Source: Mastigias papua (Eukaryota; Cnidaria; Scyphozoa; Rhizostomeae; Mastigiidae). Taken from it: 64,000 bases of DNA. The notes under the pieces were generated by a model. That model worked only from the letters and a program-made list of their open reading frames with translations. It did no database searches and was not told the DNA's origin. The DNA lies in assembly GCA_964019165.1 (NCBI GenBank), contig OZ025274.1, positions 3,109,253 to 3,173,252 of the forward strand. Direction: 5' to 3'. A program made the translations under genes and the position numbers. Positions 51,439 through 63,992 of this stretch are shown here, one piece after another; within the stretch, counting starts at the first letter, position 1, and the number at the start of each line of letters is the position of its first letter.

Positions 51439-54400
51439 GTAAGTTGACTAGTAATTGATTATACAGCCTTGCTGCAATTGTTCAATAATTCAATAATTGG
51501 GAATTGAAAACTTTTTGTGGAAATTTCGCTTGCACCCTTGCTGTGCAGCACTCTTATTAGTTGCTGGTTAAAGACACTGGGACAGCTATGGGGACATTTC
51601 AGTAATGGAGCACAAACTTGGGTAGCAATATAGTTATAGGCCCTTGATCACAGTCACCAACAAAAGGCACTGAGGTCATAGGTGTACGCAGCAGGGGGCT
51701 GGGGATGGCTGTAGCCCTTAAGTTGGGCAGAAATCTATTTCACTAAAGCAATTTCTTCATAGAAACAATTGTTTTCCCAAAAGTAGTTGCAGCTTAATAG
51801 AGCTAGATAGCTCATTTGGTCAAAGTACTAATGATTTGGGCAGATAGTTTGCTACTCCCCTATGCCTATGGTTAAGAACATTTATAGTTTACAAGTTCAT
51901 GGGATGAATGATGACTTGTGTGATAGAGCAAACGTTTGGCTGTAAGGTGAATTTGTCTAGTTTAGCAAATTACTTGCAAATCATTTTATCAAATTATTTT
52001 GAAAATATTATGAATTGAACCTTCCAGCTCAGCAGATGGAACTATTGGCATTTGGGACCTTGAAAGTAAAAGATCTGTTAGAAATTTCCATAGTGAATCA
52101 AGAAACAGCATATTACAGTTGAAGAAGCTTGATGACAGTAATATATTAAGGTAATAACGCTGGTATTTGGTGCATGTTTGTATTTGCAGAGTATTTTTAT
52201 TGCAGCAGTATTTCAAGCTGTGAGACAGTAAATAATTTTAATCCAAAAGAAAAAGTCTGGTTATTTTGTTATTCAGAGGAGACTTATTTAATGTGGGGTT
52301 GATATATTTGTCTGACATATGCCACCACATAGAAACATATTTTCAAAACTCCAAGAACAGTATAAATATAAGCATTTGTCTATAACAAGGTCATCATCAT
52401 CTTCAGTGGTGGGGGCTTATTCAAGGAAGGTGTTTTTAAACATTTATAGTTTTAGAATGGTATCTTATTCGAGAAGGAAATTCAAGGATTCATGATGCCT
52501 AATACATTCTGTTTTAAAGGAATATTGTGTACAAATTTCTTCTGTAATCAGCTGCTTGCTCTTCAATGAGCACCTTTTCTACAACTTAAAGCTTGACATC
52601 AATTTCACAGTTATAAAATACTCTTCTTTATTTTCTATATTGCCTTGTAAGTGCTGCATGGAACTATTATAAAATTGTAGAGAATCATTTACTCTTAAGC
52701 CCCAAATAGAAAGAGGGGCAGGAATTGTAGGGGGATCGAACATTTCCTAGAAGCCTAATATCTCTAACTGTAATAGCTCTAGATGAGTTTCACAGCTCAT
52801 TTTAACTCTAAGCAAAATGTAGAGCATGATTTCTCATGTTGCTCAATACTTGATTGAATTGAATTATGGACAAAAATGAATGGGGGTCTAGAATAAGGAT
52901 GTCCTCAGTGGGTTTTTTTTTTAAAAAATAGTAATCTTGGGGGACATCTATTCAGGACTCGAGATTATGCATTGATGACCTGTTTATACTTTATTGACTT
53001 GTTTTATTTTTATGAAATCATAGTGCATATTTTTAGTGCAATATAAAGCTTTTCATCACTCTTAACTATCATATTACTATTTGAATATATAAAATATTCT
53101 CTGTTTTAGCCATGATAGAGATGGGAACATTTTGATATGGAATCTTGAGGAAATTGCTGCTGTTATTAAACACAGGCACACCATTTACCAGTATGGATTT
53201 TGCCCTGTCACAACCCTTGAATATGGTACAATGACTTATTTTTCTGCACAGTTTCTCAACTACTTTGTTTCCTTTCTTTAACAGATTAGGAAACAGATAT
53301 ATCACTTTTGACCTCTCTCTCTATACTCTCCTTAACTTTCAGATTTGGAGACTTTGGTAGCCTATCAATCCAATGCAGATTCTCAGGTAAGTTTTCAATT
53401 GAGAATTCCTATTCATTTTATTATATAGGATGATAAAATTTTGTCCCATATGCTGACGAGTGCCTGTTGAACTTATCCTTGGCTTTTTGATATATTTAGA
53501 TAGTGTGGCCAGTTCCTTTCCTAACTACCATAATGTCCCCAGTGTTATCACCAGGTACCCATTATTTATTGGATCAAAAATGAATGAGTTTTTGAATGAT
53601 GCCCTGAAGCATGCCATGAACCATTATTATTTTCATTTTATTCTTAATTTCTTTAATGTTGGCATTACAGCTGATGATAGTTAGAGAATTGGTTAGGTAA
53701 TTGAATCCAACTTTGAAATAAAATGCAAAATAGGTAGGGGAGAGGATTCTGCACCACAGACATTAGTGCTAGCCACTAGGTCACTTGTCCATTGTTATCG
53801 TGTATAACTGCATATTCTGGGCAACAAGTTTATATTTTCTCTTTCTCTGTTGTGACAAAATTTTAAGTTTTCTATTATTGGGCCTTTGAGTTATTTTGCT
53901 ATTTACGCATGATATCCCCTTTTAGTTGGATGTGATGAGTTTAACTCATAGAAATGTTGTTTACCAACTAAAGCCAGCAGAAAAACTTGGTAGGTTGAAA
54001 GTGTCTTTTACTTGTGGACCACCACCTGAATTATATAAAGGCACCCAAAGTTGTGTCTTTTAAATGAACTTTTCAACTTTTATGCTACTCAGACACCTTT
54101 TCCAAATTTGACCAGCAGTTGAGTATTATACTGCTCAAAAAATTGGGAACATACTTTTTGCGTACTGTTCCCTCATCTTTGACCTATAATGAAGTTCTGT
54201 TGTACCAACAGAGTATTCACCTCTTAGGTATCATAAATTAGACTGGAAATTTAGAAAATATTATATGTGAAAAGTCTGTTAGTACTACAGAACTTTGCTA
54301 TAGCACGAAAAAGCGGGAACATTGCTTGTATGCTAAAGCAATGTTCCCGCTTTTTCGTGCTATAGGGAAAATATTATATGCAATAGGATTATGTTTTCCT

Positions 54401-56736
54401 GCATTACTTGCCCAGAGGATTGATTCTTAAGAATGGAATAGCTGAGTTTTTTCGACAGAGTGAGAATAGCAATTACTGGCTCAAGACTTTGTGTACTGCT
54501 TTATAGCAAAACATAGTTATTTAGAAGTGGAGTTGGAGGATTCTAACCCTCTCCTTATGCCCTAAATTCTACCTAGCCTTCATTGTAATATGAGAAGTTG
54601 CAATCTCCATGTTTTTTCTTCTAGCACAACAGAATTATAATTAGAACAATTTTGTAGTTAGGGATAACTGGCTATATAACTGGTTTGTCTTGCTTTCCAG
54701 GTATGGTTATGCAAGCGAGGCTATTCAGAGATGAAGAAAATAACCGATTGTGTTCCGTAATTGGATATGAGGATGGCAGTGTTGTGCTTTGGAATGTGAA
54801 GGAGCAAGTAATGATATGCAAAATCAAAACCCATGCGGAGGCTGGTACGTAGAAGTTGCATAGTGACATCTTTTATCTGAAATTATGAGAAACCTCAGTG
54901 TTGCTGCAAAACTATGGACCTTTCCCCCTTTCACTGGTGGCATTCCATGCAATTGTAGTTAAAGTTTCTGAAGAATAACTGGGATACTTGTCATGTCACA
55001 TGTTACGTGTACAGTGCGAACCATTGAAGGAGACTCTTGTCACCTAATCGTTTGTCAACTTGTCACCATTTTAGATTTCAAATTTTTCATGTTGAAAATT
55101 CGCATGATATGAGAAACTCTAAATAATATTGCTTCTAGATCCTGTTGCCTTGCTTCTAGATCCTGTTGCCTTGTTAATAATCTTGCTTCTAGTAATGTCT
55201 TCTTTGTTTATCAGTTATGTGTTTGGACATTGATTCACAGTGTTCAAAACTGGTGGTTGGTTCTGCCGATAACAAATTGGTTCAAGTTGCGATACAAATG
55301 TCTACCGTGAGTAGCCTGTTTTTGGCATTTTGGTATATCTGTTCAGTCATACGAGCTGTATGTCTTAATTTTTATTTCATTCCATGTTCATCTAAGTATT
55401 CGTTGTGATTGAATATAACACTTTTTATTTTAGTTTTATAATCTTGTAAAGTTTTTTGTCATGATGCCCTGAAATCATTCTTATTAGGTCGATCGGGCTT
55501 AAGAATTAAAGAGAAAATTGAAATGTCGCTAGCTCATACGTAATTTTGAATGCAAATGCTAAAATATTGTTGCTGGTAGATATCCAGTTATTGCCATCAT
55601 TATCTTAGTTAAGTATAGAGAGGCCATTTGAACTATTGGCCTCGACCTTGTGGAGTAAGGGAATTTATCCACGGTCGGATCACGCAGGTCTTGATGGAAT
55701 AGATTAAGTTTTTCATTGTGGAATAGTACCAGCTCTGGAAGGTCGCTCTTATGGAGAATGACTGAATTGAATAGAAAAGAATATTCGCCAGACTACCACA
55801 CATTGTTATTTGACGTAGATTATGAAGACCAGGAAGTCATAGCCTATTAAGATTTATTTATGATACTGAAAAGGTGTGATGTTAAACACATAGATATCCA
55901 ACTGCTGAAGGTTTTTTATTGTACTAAATTTCTCTACTTGCTGTCGTGTTTTGCTAGGCTTTAATTCAAGTATTGAGTGTTCCACTGTATTGCTTTGTCA
56001 TGCAGGAAGAGAGCATGAAAATCCTCAGGGTGATGGAAATCAAGAGCCAGGGTATAGCCTCACTGAGAATTAGGCCCGATTGTAAAATTGTGGCGGCTGG
56101 GTGCTGGGATGGGAAGTGAGTATCTCTGTTTAACAGACTCGTCTTTTTGCTCGCAAATGTTAAATTATAAGTCAGGGGATATTAGTTTAATCATATGATG
56201 TATAAAATTCTATGCAGAAGTGTAAGTTTATAATAACTGGCAATAATACGTATTATTTAGTTATTGTTGTCAATATAAATATTATTATTCAATTTTAGCT
56301 GAGTAAACCTGGTAATTTTAATATCTTTGAGTGCAAGTTTGCTGTAAGTTCTCTGCTATCAAATTTGCAACAAACTTGTCTTTTTGTGTTGTTTGATACC
56401 ACCGCCTTTCGTTCTTCGATTTTGGATAAAATGGGCAAATTACAGAGTTTTTTGGTCGACCCGTTTAATTTCCAAATTTACTAGTAAAGTGCCTGTATGC
56501 AAGACTAGAACTTCAGAGGTAGGAAGTTTTCTTCATGAATTCGATATAGCTTGCTAAATGTCTCCCGTTTGATCTTCAGAATCCGTATTTTTGGCTGGAA
56601 GAAACTGAAGCCTTTAGCGATATTGCAGTTCCACTCAGAGACTATAAATTGTATTGACTTTACAAAAGACAACAAACTAATCTGCGGTAGTAAAGATGGG
56701 AAAATTAGTATATGGAATATTTATAAAGAAACATGA
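51323..56736 (+). CDS. GNB1L: GNB1L orthologue, WD40 protein (9 exons)
   Basis: Nine exons (51323-51438, 52028-52150, 53110-53225, 53343-53386, 53926-53989, 54701-54844, 55215-55306, 56006-56115, 56580-56736) join in phase to a predicted 321 residues; human GNB1L has 327. WD blades are visible as SADGTIGIWDLE, DRDGNILIWNLEE, GYEDGSVVLWNV, GSADNKLVQV, AGCWDGKIRIFGW and GSKDGKISIWNIY. Diagnostic matches to vertebrate GNB1L include KPAEKLGM (human KADAKLGM), GYEDGSVVLW, the IRPDCKI..AGCWD blade (human IRPDRKILATAGWD) and LKPLAILQFHS (human MQPLAVLAFHS). GNB1L is a cytoplasmic beta-propeller lacking the G-gamma-binding helix of true G-beta subunits. In mammals it has been reported to support stability of PIKK-family kinases. 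It lies in the same orientation about 2.1 kb after the ZNRF3-like stop. A GTGAGT 16 bp after the stop could be a 3' UTR intron donor. Confidence 0.94.
52028..52150 (+). CDS. GNB1L: GNB1L exon 2
   Basis: CTTCCAG|CTC...TTAAG|GTAATA. Encodes SADGTIGIWDLESKRSV, the first clear WD blade end. Confidence 0.92.
52272..52500. mobile_element. Decayed copy of the 25492 MITE family
   Basis: TTATTCAGAGGAGACTTATTTAA, AGCATTTGTCTATAACAAGG and GGTGGGGGCTTATTCAAGG, then TTATTCGAGAAGG and TTCAAGGATTCATGATG, follow the order of the element at 25492-25748. The inverted-repeat ends are heavily mutated. It lies in GNB1L intron 2. Confidence 0.55.
53110..53225 (+). CDS. GNB1L: GNB1L exon 3
   Basis: CTGTTTTAG|CCA...TATG|GTACAA. 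Encodes SHDRDGNILIWNLEE and QYGFCPVTTLEY. Confidence 0.92.
53343..53386 (+). CDS. GNB1L: GNB1L exon 4 (44 nt)
   Basis: CTTTCAG|ATT...CAG|GTAAGT. Encodes DLETLVAYQSNADSQ. It is short and not strongly conserved, but required by phase: exon 3 ends in phase 1 and exon 5 starts in phase 0. Confidence 0.85.
53926..53989 (+). CDS. GNB1L: GNB1L exon 5
   Basis: CCTTTTAG|TTG...CTTG|GTAGGT. Encodes LDVMSLTHRNVVYQLKPAEK, like the EILEMPSKTSVCALKPKADAK segment of human GNB1L. Confidence 0.92.
54266..54365 (+). repeat. R1 repeat copy ending in a perfect 30-bp fold-back
   Basis: TGTGAAAAGTCTGTTAGTAC and onward matches 19250-19320. The segment 54298-54327 (CTATAGCACG...ATTGCTT) is followed after 8 nt by its exact reverse complement at 54336-54365. 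The loop plus right arm equals the reverse complement of the corresponding 38 bp of the 19250 copy, so the element was partly copied back on itself. It lies in GNB1L intron 5. Confidence 0.85.
54701..54844 (+). CDS. GNB1L: GNB1L exon 6
   Basis: GCTTTCCAG|GTA...GCTG|GTACGT. Encodes GMVMQARLFRDEEN and GYEDGSVVLWNVKEQ, the most conserved blade of the family. Confidence 0.95.
55129..55172 (+). repeat. 22-bp tandem duplication
   Basis: TTGCTTCTAGATCCTGTTGC occurs twice in succession, with a partial third unit (CTTGCTTCTAG) near 55183. It is just upstream of GNB1L exon 7. Confidence 0.8.
55215..55306 (+). CDS. GNB1L: GNB1L exon 7
   Basis: GTTTATCAG|TTA...ACC|GTGAGT. Encodes VMCLDIDSQCSKLVVGSADN, matching VMDLDFDSQKARGISGSAGK in human. 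Confidence 0.94.
56006..56115 (+). CDS. GNB1L: GNB1L exon 8
   Basis: TCATGCAG|GAA...GGGAA|GTGAGT. Encodes GIASLRIRPDCKIVAAGCWD, matching the human GIAEVTIRPDRKILATAGWD. Confidence 0.95.
56580..56736 (+). CDS. GNB1L: GNB1L exon 9 (terminal)
   Basis: TGATCTTCAG|AATC... to TGA. Encodes IRIFGWKKLKPLAILQFHS and GSKDGKISIWNIYKET, ending like the human SLWSLYPRA terminus. Confidence 0.95.
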
Positions 56737-57900
56737 CAATTTGTGAAGATATGGTGAGTTTATGTCTTCATCTGTCTCTTATTCATCATGTTGTGTCGTA
56801 AGCTATAGCTGTCTTCTAATGCATGTTTTCATTAGCTTTCGTTTATTTCGTTATAATGCAGTGATTATAGAGACAGCTTTTGCGTCTACCTTGATACTCA
56901 AAATTGTGAGTAATCTTGTGCACAAATCATAAAAGCTTTCAGCATTCCTAGATATTTTTTGGAGCAAGGAATCTTTGGTATTTATTTACATAGTCTACAA
57001 GAGATATGACAATATTCTATATAATGACGCTACTCATTATTGCAGTTTCAGTCTTTGTCACAATAATGTCCAGTTCCTGTCGCTTTGTTTTATATTATAG
57101 AATGAGTTTTTTACTCATCTTTCTATCTATCTCTGCAATCCCCTCCCATTTCTTAACACACCTCTCAATTACTCCCCCTGAATTGCTAACCAATTTCCAA
57201 ACCCAATATATATTTTTATTTTATCTGTTTTGATAATTCATGAGCCATACCCAAGTTTGACAACAAAGGAGTTAGAATTGATGGCTTTTAGGTTTGTCCC
57301 AATGGGTGATCTAGCTTTCCTCCTTACTTTAGATTATATGGATCAATATAATAGTAAAATACCTTTCATTTAAAGGATATTTAGTCGATAGATATTGGTG
57401 TGGATAAGTTTATTGTATGGTTTTTCATATACGATTGATCACTGAGCGGCTTGTGTTTTGAATCATTTTGTATAGTACTACTTGAAGTATAGCAGAGAAT
57501 ACCTAGTAAAGGGTAGTTATGCACACGCAGCGAATTTGTACCCATATATCAGCCGGTTATATTACCGAAATTTGTAGGAATACAATAGGCTGCAAGTGAA
57601 CAATATGTGAAAAGTAGAAAACCGTCAGGCCGTAAGAATATTTTTCCAGAGGAAGTATTTCAATTATTGTAATATCATACTATGATATTATTGCTATCAT
57701 CAAATATATACCCTATTATCAGAAGGAATGAATTTCAGGCAAGAATCTCTTCTTTTATGAGGAGTTAGCGAAATCTAAGACAGTCTTTGTTCAATTCTAC
57801 AAGCATTATTGATAACGATTTCTGCTTTGATAACGAGCTGAATATCATCTGTGTCTTCTTGGGGAACACAAAGGTGGGGACCCAACCTCATTCTAATCTG
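56737..57900. other. GNB1L 3' flank, no gene
   Basis: Presumed 3' UTR and intergenic DNA. No canonical AATAAA was seen in the first several hundred bases, so the 3' end is undefined. Confidence 0.45.
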
Positions 57901-58359
57901 TTACACGCTTTTTTTTTTAAGGAACCTAGCTATAGGCCTAGTTCTAAAAGTTCCTTATTTTTGGACCTCTTTTTATCAAATTCTAGTTCTAAAAGTTCCT
58001 TAATAGTTTCTTAATTTTCACTGCACATAGAGTGCCACAAAATGGCACAGACACTAGAAAAGCATTGAAATTCTCAATTTTACCTTTATGGGTAAACCTC
58101 AACCCCAAAAGCTCAAATGCAACAGGAAATAGGTTCTATATATGCAAAAGCATAATTTCAATCAAGATGTATCATGTCTATCCCATTGATATCATCCAAT
58201 GTAATGTAATCTTCACTTGCATCTGAGTACAGCACTCGGAATTTGAAAATGAAAAGTTCCTTAGGGATTTTTCCTTTAGTAGTATAAGTTCTTTAAATAT
58301 TTCGGCCTTCTACATGTAGGTTCCTTATAAAGTGGTTCCTTATAAAAAAAGGCGTGTAG
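57901..58359. mobile_element. MITE family with TACACGC..AAGGAACC ends, copy 1
   Basis: Left end TTACACGC(T)10 AAGGAACC and right end GGTTCCTTATAAAAAAAGGC then GTGTAG are inverted repeats. Internal phrases TTCTAAAAGTTCCTTA occur twice near the left end. It matches 62147-62458 in layout and in CTTCTAAAAGTTTCTT-type phrases. Non-coding. Confidence 0.65.
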
Positions 58360-61299
58360 CTCCTATGGTTTAAACGTGACAAATCCTTAGCACATGGGTA
58401 AGCTTCCGAGTCGAGGCAGCTGCGTTCTGGTCTCAAAAAAGTCCTGTTAGCCACCCGAATCAGAATTGGTTTGCATGGTATAGTGTGAAGAAGAGGCCTA
58501 TCCGTAGTGGTCTTAATGCGGATGGATTTGAATCCATGCTGGAGAATACAGGCTCTTAGTTCTAGTCTCTTTTTCACACGTAAAATTCAGTCTTATCTAT
58601 GGATTATAGCTAATGCGAATGACACTATTTGCAGGAAGTCCCACCTTTCTCTGTGTTGTGGCCTTTTGACCCGGTTTTTACACGTTCAAGTATCTCTAAC
58701 ACGGCATAACTGCTTGGCTGTCGCGTACTTTTCCCAAGGAGAGCCACAGTACAACAAAGAACACAGTTTCCAAGAGCTGAGTTATACAACACATAGAATT
58801 CCCAAATACACAATGTTAGATACTCCCAAGTCTCTCATTTTCATTCTTCGTATTTTCCATATTGGCAGGGCAGGCTATGCCTAAAGAGCATTGCCACTTC
58901 AAGTCACCATCAAGTCTGCAGCAATCTTTGGATTTGTTCTTGATTTCGTCAATAGTATGTTACCCCTTACTCTCTTTTTTGAGCATCCTCAATTCATTAG
59001 TGTCCCTTCTGTTGCGCATTTCTTTTCTACATACATTCATGAATTGGAGTATTTCTGTATTAGCTGAACAGGGATACGTAGGTAAAATGAGAGTCAATTA
59101 TACGGGAAATGATGGAGCCTAAGTTGGGAAGGGAGAAAATGGAGTTAACGATAATAAAATGAGAAAAATATATGATCTACACACTTTTTGTTTAAAAATA
59201 TTGTCTGTCAGGAAATTGAGACTCAAAAGTGCGGGAATTTACATTTGACTTTCTATACAAGGAGTGTCTGTTTTACAATCTTTATTATTGTGAGAATTTA
59301 GTCAATATAAATGTTAATGAATGCTCAAAATCGCTGAAATTTAGGAATGATTCAAAAAGAATCTTAGGCTCAAAATAGAAAATGCTAAGAATATTGAGGC
59401 TCAGCCAAAAATTAACTATTCTTATAATAAAGTGTGTATTTTGTGGGGCTGGCCTCTGAAAATGGGTTAAATCGAAAAAGATCCCCTACCTTAGAAACAA
59501 CCTGTGAAGGCGAATGCACGTAATTGGTCTTTTTCCTATTTTCATAACAGCTGTCTGATTTCTTTTGTATTTTGTTCGTTACATATGAATACATTTTGAC
59601 CGGAGGCTTAGTTTGTATCAATGCAAGGAGGTCATCATGCGTACAACAATGAAAAAGTAATGAAGGAATAAAGTTATAAATGAGTTGATGAATAAATGAA
59701 TGAATGAGTGAGTAAGTGAGTGAGTGAGTGAGTGAACGAATGAATGAATGAGTAAATGAATGAATAGATGAAAGAAGTCCATTAGTGCGAATATTGAAGT
59801 TTCTAATACAAGCTGAGTGGATGAATGGAAGGGCAGAGATAAACATCATTTTTCTTTGTCCATTGCTTGATAATTATTTTGAGTAATACATGTTAATATA
59901 TCAGATCTTTCTTTCTGCCACTTTGCTTTTTATTGTCCCAGTTGACTTGAAAATGGTGGGAATAGAACTTTACTTATATACCTCTGCTTTGAATATGTTT
60001 TGGGTAAATTAAACAAAAAAACAGCTAGAATTTTTGTTTGCATTGATTCTCCTTGTCTTTTGTAAGAACCCTTTTGGCATAGCCTCTTCCCATTGACCGC
60101 ACATTGGGGCTGGATAACGTGGTAGCAATTCATTGATCTGATGAACTTGCAATGATATTGTTTTGGTACTTTATTATTGCAATCAATACCCTTTGCCGAT
60201 TGTGCCGATTAAATCAGGGGTGATATTTTCCTGGGCTAATCCTGTTAATGTCTTCTATTAAAAAAGTTTACTTTGAACAGGTCTATTTTCGTTGCAATGC
60301 CAAATAAAGACAGAGATAGGTTAGATTTCGGTTGGCTTCGTTTCATAACTGAGATTTTTATGGTAACAATGGTTTAATGGCTTAATCACGCCAATGAAAT
60401 GTGGCTCCTATAAAAGATTTGTTCTGGAAAGATCTCAAGGGTGTAATTCCGTCGATGGAAGTACTTTTCCAATATTTCAAAGACGTATTGGAATTTATAC
60501 GAAGGATCACTTTACCTTGCGCTCTCTACCGTGGGATAGGCCAGAGATGTACAGACATGTTACCTATGACCGTATGAATATAGGACAGTATTGGACACAG
60601 CGCTATAAAGTCTCTTTAGACCTGGGGTTCCAAACCAGGGATGGCCACACCCCAAGGGGTGCGAGGTATCATTTCTAGGGATGCGAGGTGCGCCTGTCTA
60701 CACTCTGGGCAGCTGGATTTTCTTGCAGATAGGAGTACGGACATATGGAATTTCATAATCATCTAGCGCAAGACGTCTAGGCTGATACAGGTACGGCTGC
60801 TTAGTAGATTACGCAAAGAACAGAGTATGTTGAACAGGTTGAAAAGAACACTTTAGCAATTGTCTTTTATCATGACAAAACCAAAAACAGAGTAGGCAAA
60901 AGAATATGATAGTATTCCACACAAACTCGCTTCACTGCATCTTCCATCAACTCTGTCCCTAAACTAGAACTTCATACATCTCAGTAGGGTGTCAAACATT
61001 TCCTCCCACTCCCTCCCCCCCCCCACCCGACCTATACAACAAACTTATCAAAGTGCTTATGCTCCTTCATAACATCTATTTAGGTTAGGTTGACAGCTGG
61101 GCCTTATTTTCGACTTAAATATACGTGACTTGTCGACAATTGTATAACTACCTTTATCAGTGGCGTCTGTTCTCTACCCTCTAGACTCCTATCTCCTTTG
61201 CTTACCAGCCTAACCATAGTATATGGCTCATGGACCTCTCTGGAGCACCGTCATTTTGTAAAATTGCATTGGACACAATAGATCATAACAACTAAGTTG
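58360..61299. other. Intergenic DNA, no supported gene
   Basis: Short frames (for example 58507-58884, 59412-59849, 60394-60678) show no domain or splice structure. A GAGT/GAAT microsatellite lies at 59686-59770, and CCAAACCAGGGATGGCCACA near 60632 resembles the ends of hAT-derived repeats. Confidence 0.45.
59686..59770 (+). repeat. (GAGT/GAAT)n microsatellite
   Basis: Same motif class as 42077-42141: GAATGAAT, then GAGTGAGT, then GAATGAAT units. Confidence 0.85.
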
Positions 61300-61680
61300 T
61301 GTAGTGGACATTTCCCACATCTGAAGTGCGTGTATTATTGAGTTTGGAGTTCTGCAGGGCTCGTATTTAGTACCATTGTTCTTCATAATAGTCTAGAATG
61401 CGTTACCCTAAACGTGTGCAATGGTGTGAACCGTTAAAGACATTTGAAAGTTGAGTTTGATGATGTAGCAAATTGGATGAGAATAAACAATCGTAGCTTG
61501 AATGCCAGTAAAAGTGAATGAATTCTAAAAGATGACAAGTGACGGCTTAGTAGAACAGAAGATGATATTCAAGGCCTTGCCCTTAACGATCAAGTTATAG
61601 AAAGGGTTAGCAAGATAATGTATTTAGAAATCATCATCGATGATAATCATAATTGGAAGGACATCATTTCTATTGACTTT
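61300..61680 (+). pseudogene. LINE reverse-transcriptase palm/thumb remnant
   Basis: Translation gives EFGVLQGSYLVPLFFI (consensus GVPQGSVLGPLLF), then after stops and shifts DDVANWMRINNRSLNASKSE and LALNDQVIERVSK.MYL, the usual order of RT palm then thumb motifs. Multiple stops show it is dead. Confidence 0.75.
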
Positions 61681-62146
61681 GACGATCATGGTGCCCCAAA
61701 GGTCTCTGTCTTTTGTACTGGCTAAAATTTTATTATCCGTCTAAGACAGTCCTATTCTTCTTTTCATACTAGCAACATAGCTTTGTCTCTGCCAACCATG
61801 AGCGCTCTTTCCATCAAACTTCCCTGTAGTGACCAAGCACTCCAAGGATTCCTTTCTGCAGACATGACCAAAGAACAGCATTTGGCGCTTCTGTACGTGT
61901 TTCCCGTTTCCAGTACTTTTTCATTGCTTACGTTATCCACCCATGAAACTTTTACACTTTTAGTATTCGCCTGTAAAGCCATAATTCTAAATATGCTAAT
62001 TTCTCCTCCGTATTCTCGCTAATATGCCAAGCTTCACAGCCATACAAAAGAACTGACTACACATAGGACCTTAATAATCTTTTCCTTGCTTCCAAATTAA
62101 TCATTCTGTTTGTCAAAATAGTAATTGTTCAATGCAGTCGCATGAA

Positions 62147-62458
62147 TACACGTATTTTACTTCATAAGAAACCTGCTTTAAGGCCTACTTCTAAAAGTTT
62201 CTTGAAAGTGTCTTAATTGCAGCGAAAAGGAAACAGAACTTAAAACATTATCTTCTGTAGTGCCTATAAGGCTTAGAACATAAAGCATATTGTAGTGGAG
62301 ACTTGTTAAATCCGTGGAAGAAAGAAAGGGTCTCGAAGATGTCACAGAAATTTCTAAAGTTTCTTGAATCTTTCCTTGTAGTTCTAAAAGTCTCTTAAAT
62401 TTAGAGTGTCTAGTAATTGGTTTCTTTTAAACCGGTTTCTTATAAAAAAATCGTATAG
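62147..62458. mobile_element. MITE family with TACACGC..AAGGAACC ends, copy 2
   Basis: Left TACACGTATTTTACTTCATA then AGAAACC; right GGTTTCTTATAAAAAAATCG then TATA. Internal ACTTCTAAAAGTTTCTTGAA and AGTTCTAAAAGTCTCTTAAA correspond to phrases in copy 1. More diverged, with AAGAAACC in place of AAGGAACC. Confidence 0.6.
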
Positions 62459-62997
62459 TCTGCCTAACAAAGTTGAAACTAATCTTACTGCAGAGGAAAC
62501 TGGAATATGTCTACAGATAACTCTATGAAAACCATCTCCGTTATAGCACTATGCCAACACTAAGTTATTCTCATTGTAGCAGTTGCAATCAAGGGCAAGG
62601 AAACTCATAGATTATGGTAAAAATAAGGACGGATGAACTTCTACATAACTGACTAGGGAGTTGGATCTCCTTTTACCAAGGAGTCATGACATAACAAATT
62701 TGGTTTGACCTCTGTCCTAAAAATCTTCGCAATAAGTCCACTAAACTATTTCAGAATATGGAACAAGATAGTGTAGGACTCTACAAATTCCCGAAGTTAA
62801 GTAACGCAAAATGAAATGAACGAAATGAAACTGCTCAATTAAATGAAATGAAAGGATTCTTGGGCACTGAAAACAGTTGCCTTTGATGTTTGAACTATAG
62901 TGTAATAATCATTGCATTTGTTTCAATGTGTAATAATCATTGCATCACGGCATTCATTGCATTAACTCTTATGCAACTTCAAAGCGACATATATTTC

Positions 62998-63000
<3 letters not shown>

Positions 63001-63059
<59 letters not shown>

Positions 63060-63060
63060 A
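63001..63060 (+). repeat. (TA)n microsatellite
   Basis: TA tract with one T insertion near its end. Confidence 0.95.
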
Positions 63061-63142
63061 ACGTCTAAAAGCTACAACCAACCAAGTAATTTATAAGTAT
63101 AACGAGAATTCAAGAAATAAAATTACACCATTTTATAATTGA

Positions 63143-63257
<115 letters not shown>

Positions 63258-63391
63258 ATGTTTTGATATTGAATACTAACTTGGGCAAAAAGCGAAAAAG
63301 TGTTATTTGAGTAAAGACATATAGGGCGTATGTCAAGTAACAAATATTTATATGCATATGTTTATTCTCTATATATTTTTTAAACATAGAA

Positions 63392-63540
<149 letters not shown>

Positions 63541-63958
63541 TTTTGTAAGAGTATTGGGTTTAGTTTTGTACCTTCCTCGTAGTCAATATTCAGTGCTTAT
63601 CAGCTTTGTTTATAGTAACTGAAAGAAGCGAAAACCAAAATGGTTTCAAATCCAGTTAAAATCAACCTTTATCGGATAATCACCTAATTACAAAACTTGC
63701 CATCGTCTTTGAATTTATATTATTCTACTGTAATGTAGACAGTGGCATGTAGGTCTTTGTGGCCACAGTAGTTATCCAAATTCAGGAGACATATTTCCAA
63801 TTAAGATTGTTTGGATATCACAGAAGTAAAGAAGGAGCTCTTGTAGCAAGCTTCTTCACTAGATTGTATAGCTCCCATTTTCCTGTTTTCACACAAATTG
63901 AGGATCAACCAATCATTTAATTTCTTTTCCCTATGATTACATTATTTACGATATAACC

Positions 63959-63986
<28 letters not shown>
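63959..63986 (+). repeat. (TA)n microsatellite at the window edge
   Basis: Short pure TA run near the end of the window. Confidence 0.95.

Positions 63987-63992
<6 letters not shown>

Noticed and set aside
58507..58884. 125-codon + strand frame downstream of GNB1L
   Set aside because: No domain, no splice support and AT-driven composition; likely chance.
60394..60678. 94-codon frame
   Set aside because: The 3' half overlaps a repeat-like CCAAACCAGGGATGGCCACA segment and the rest has no similarity I recognise.
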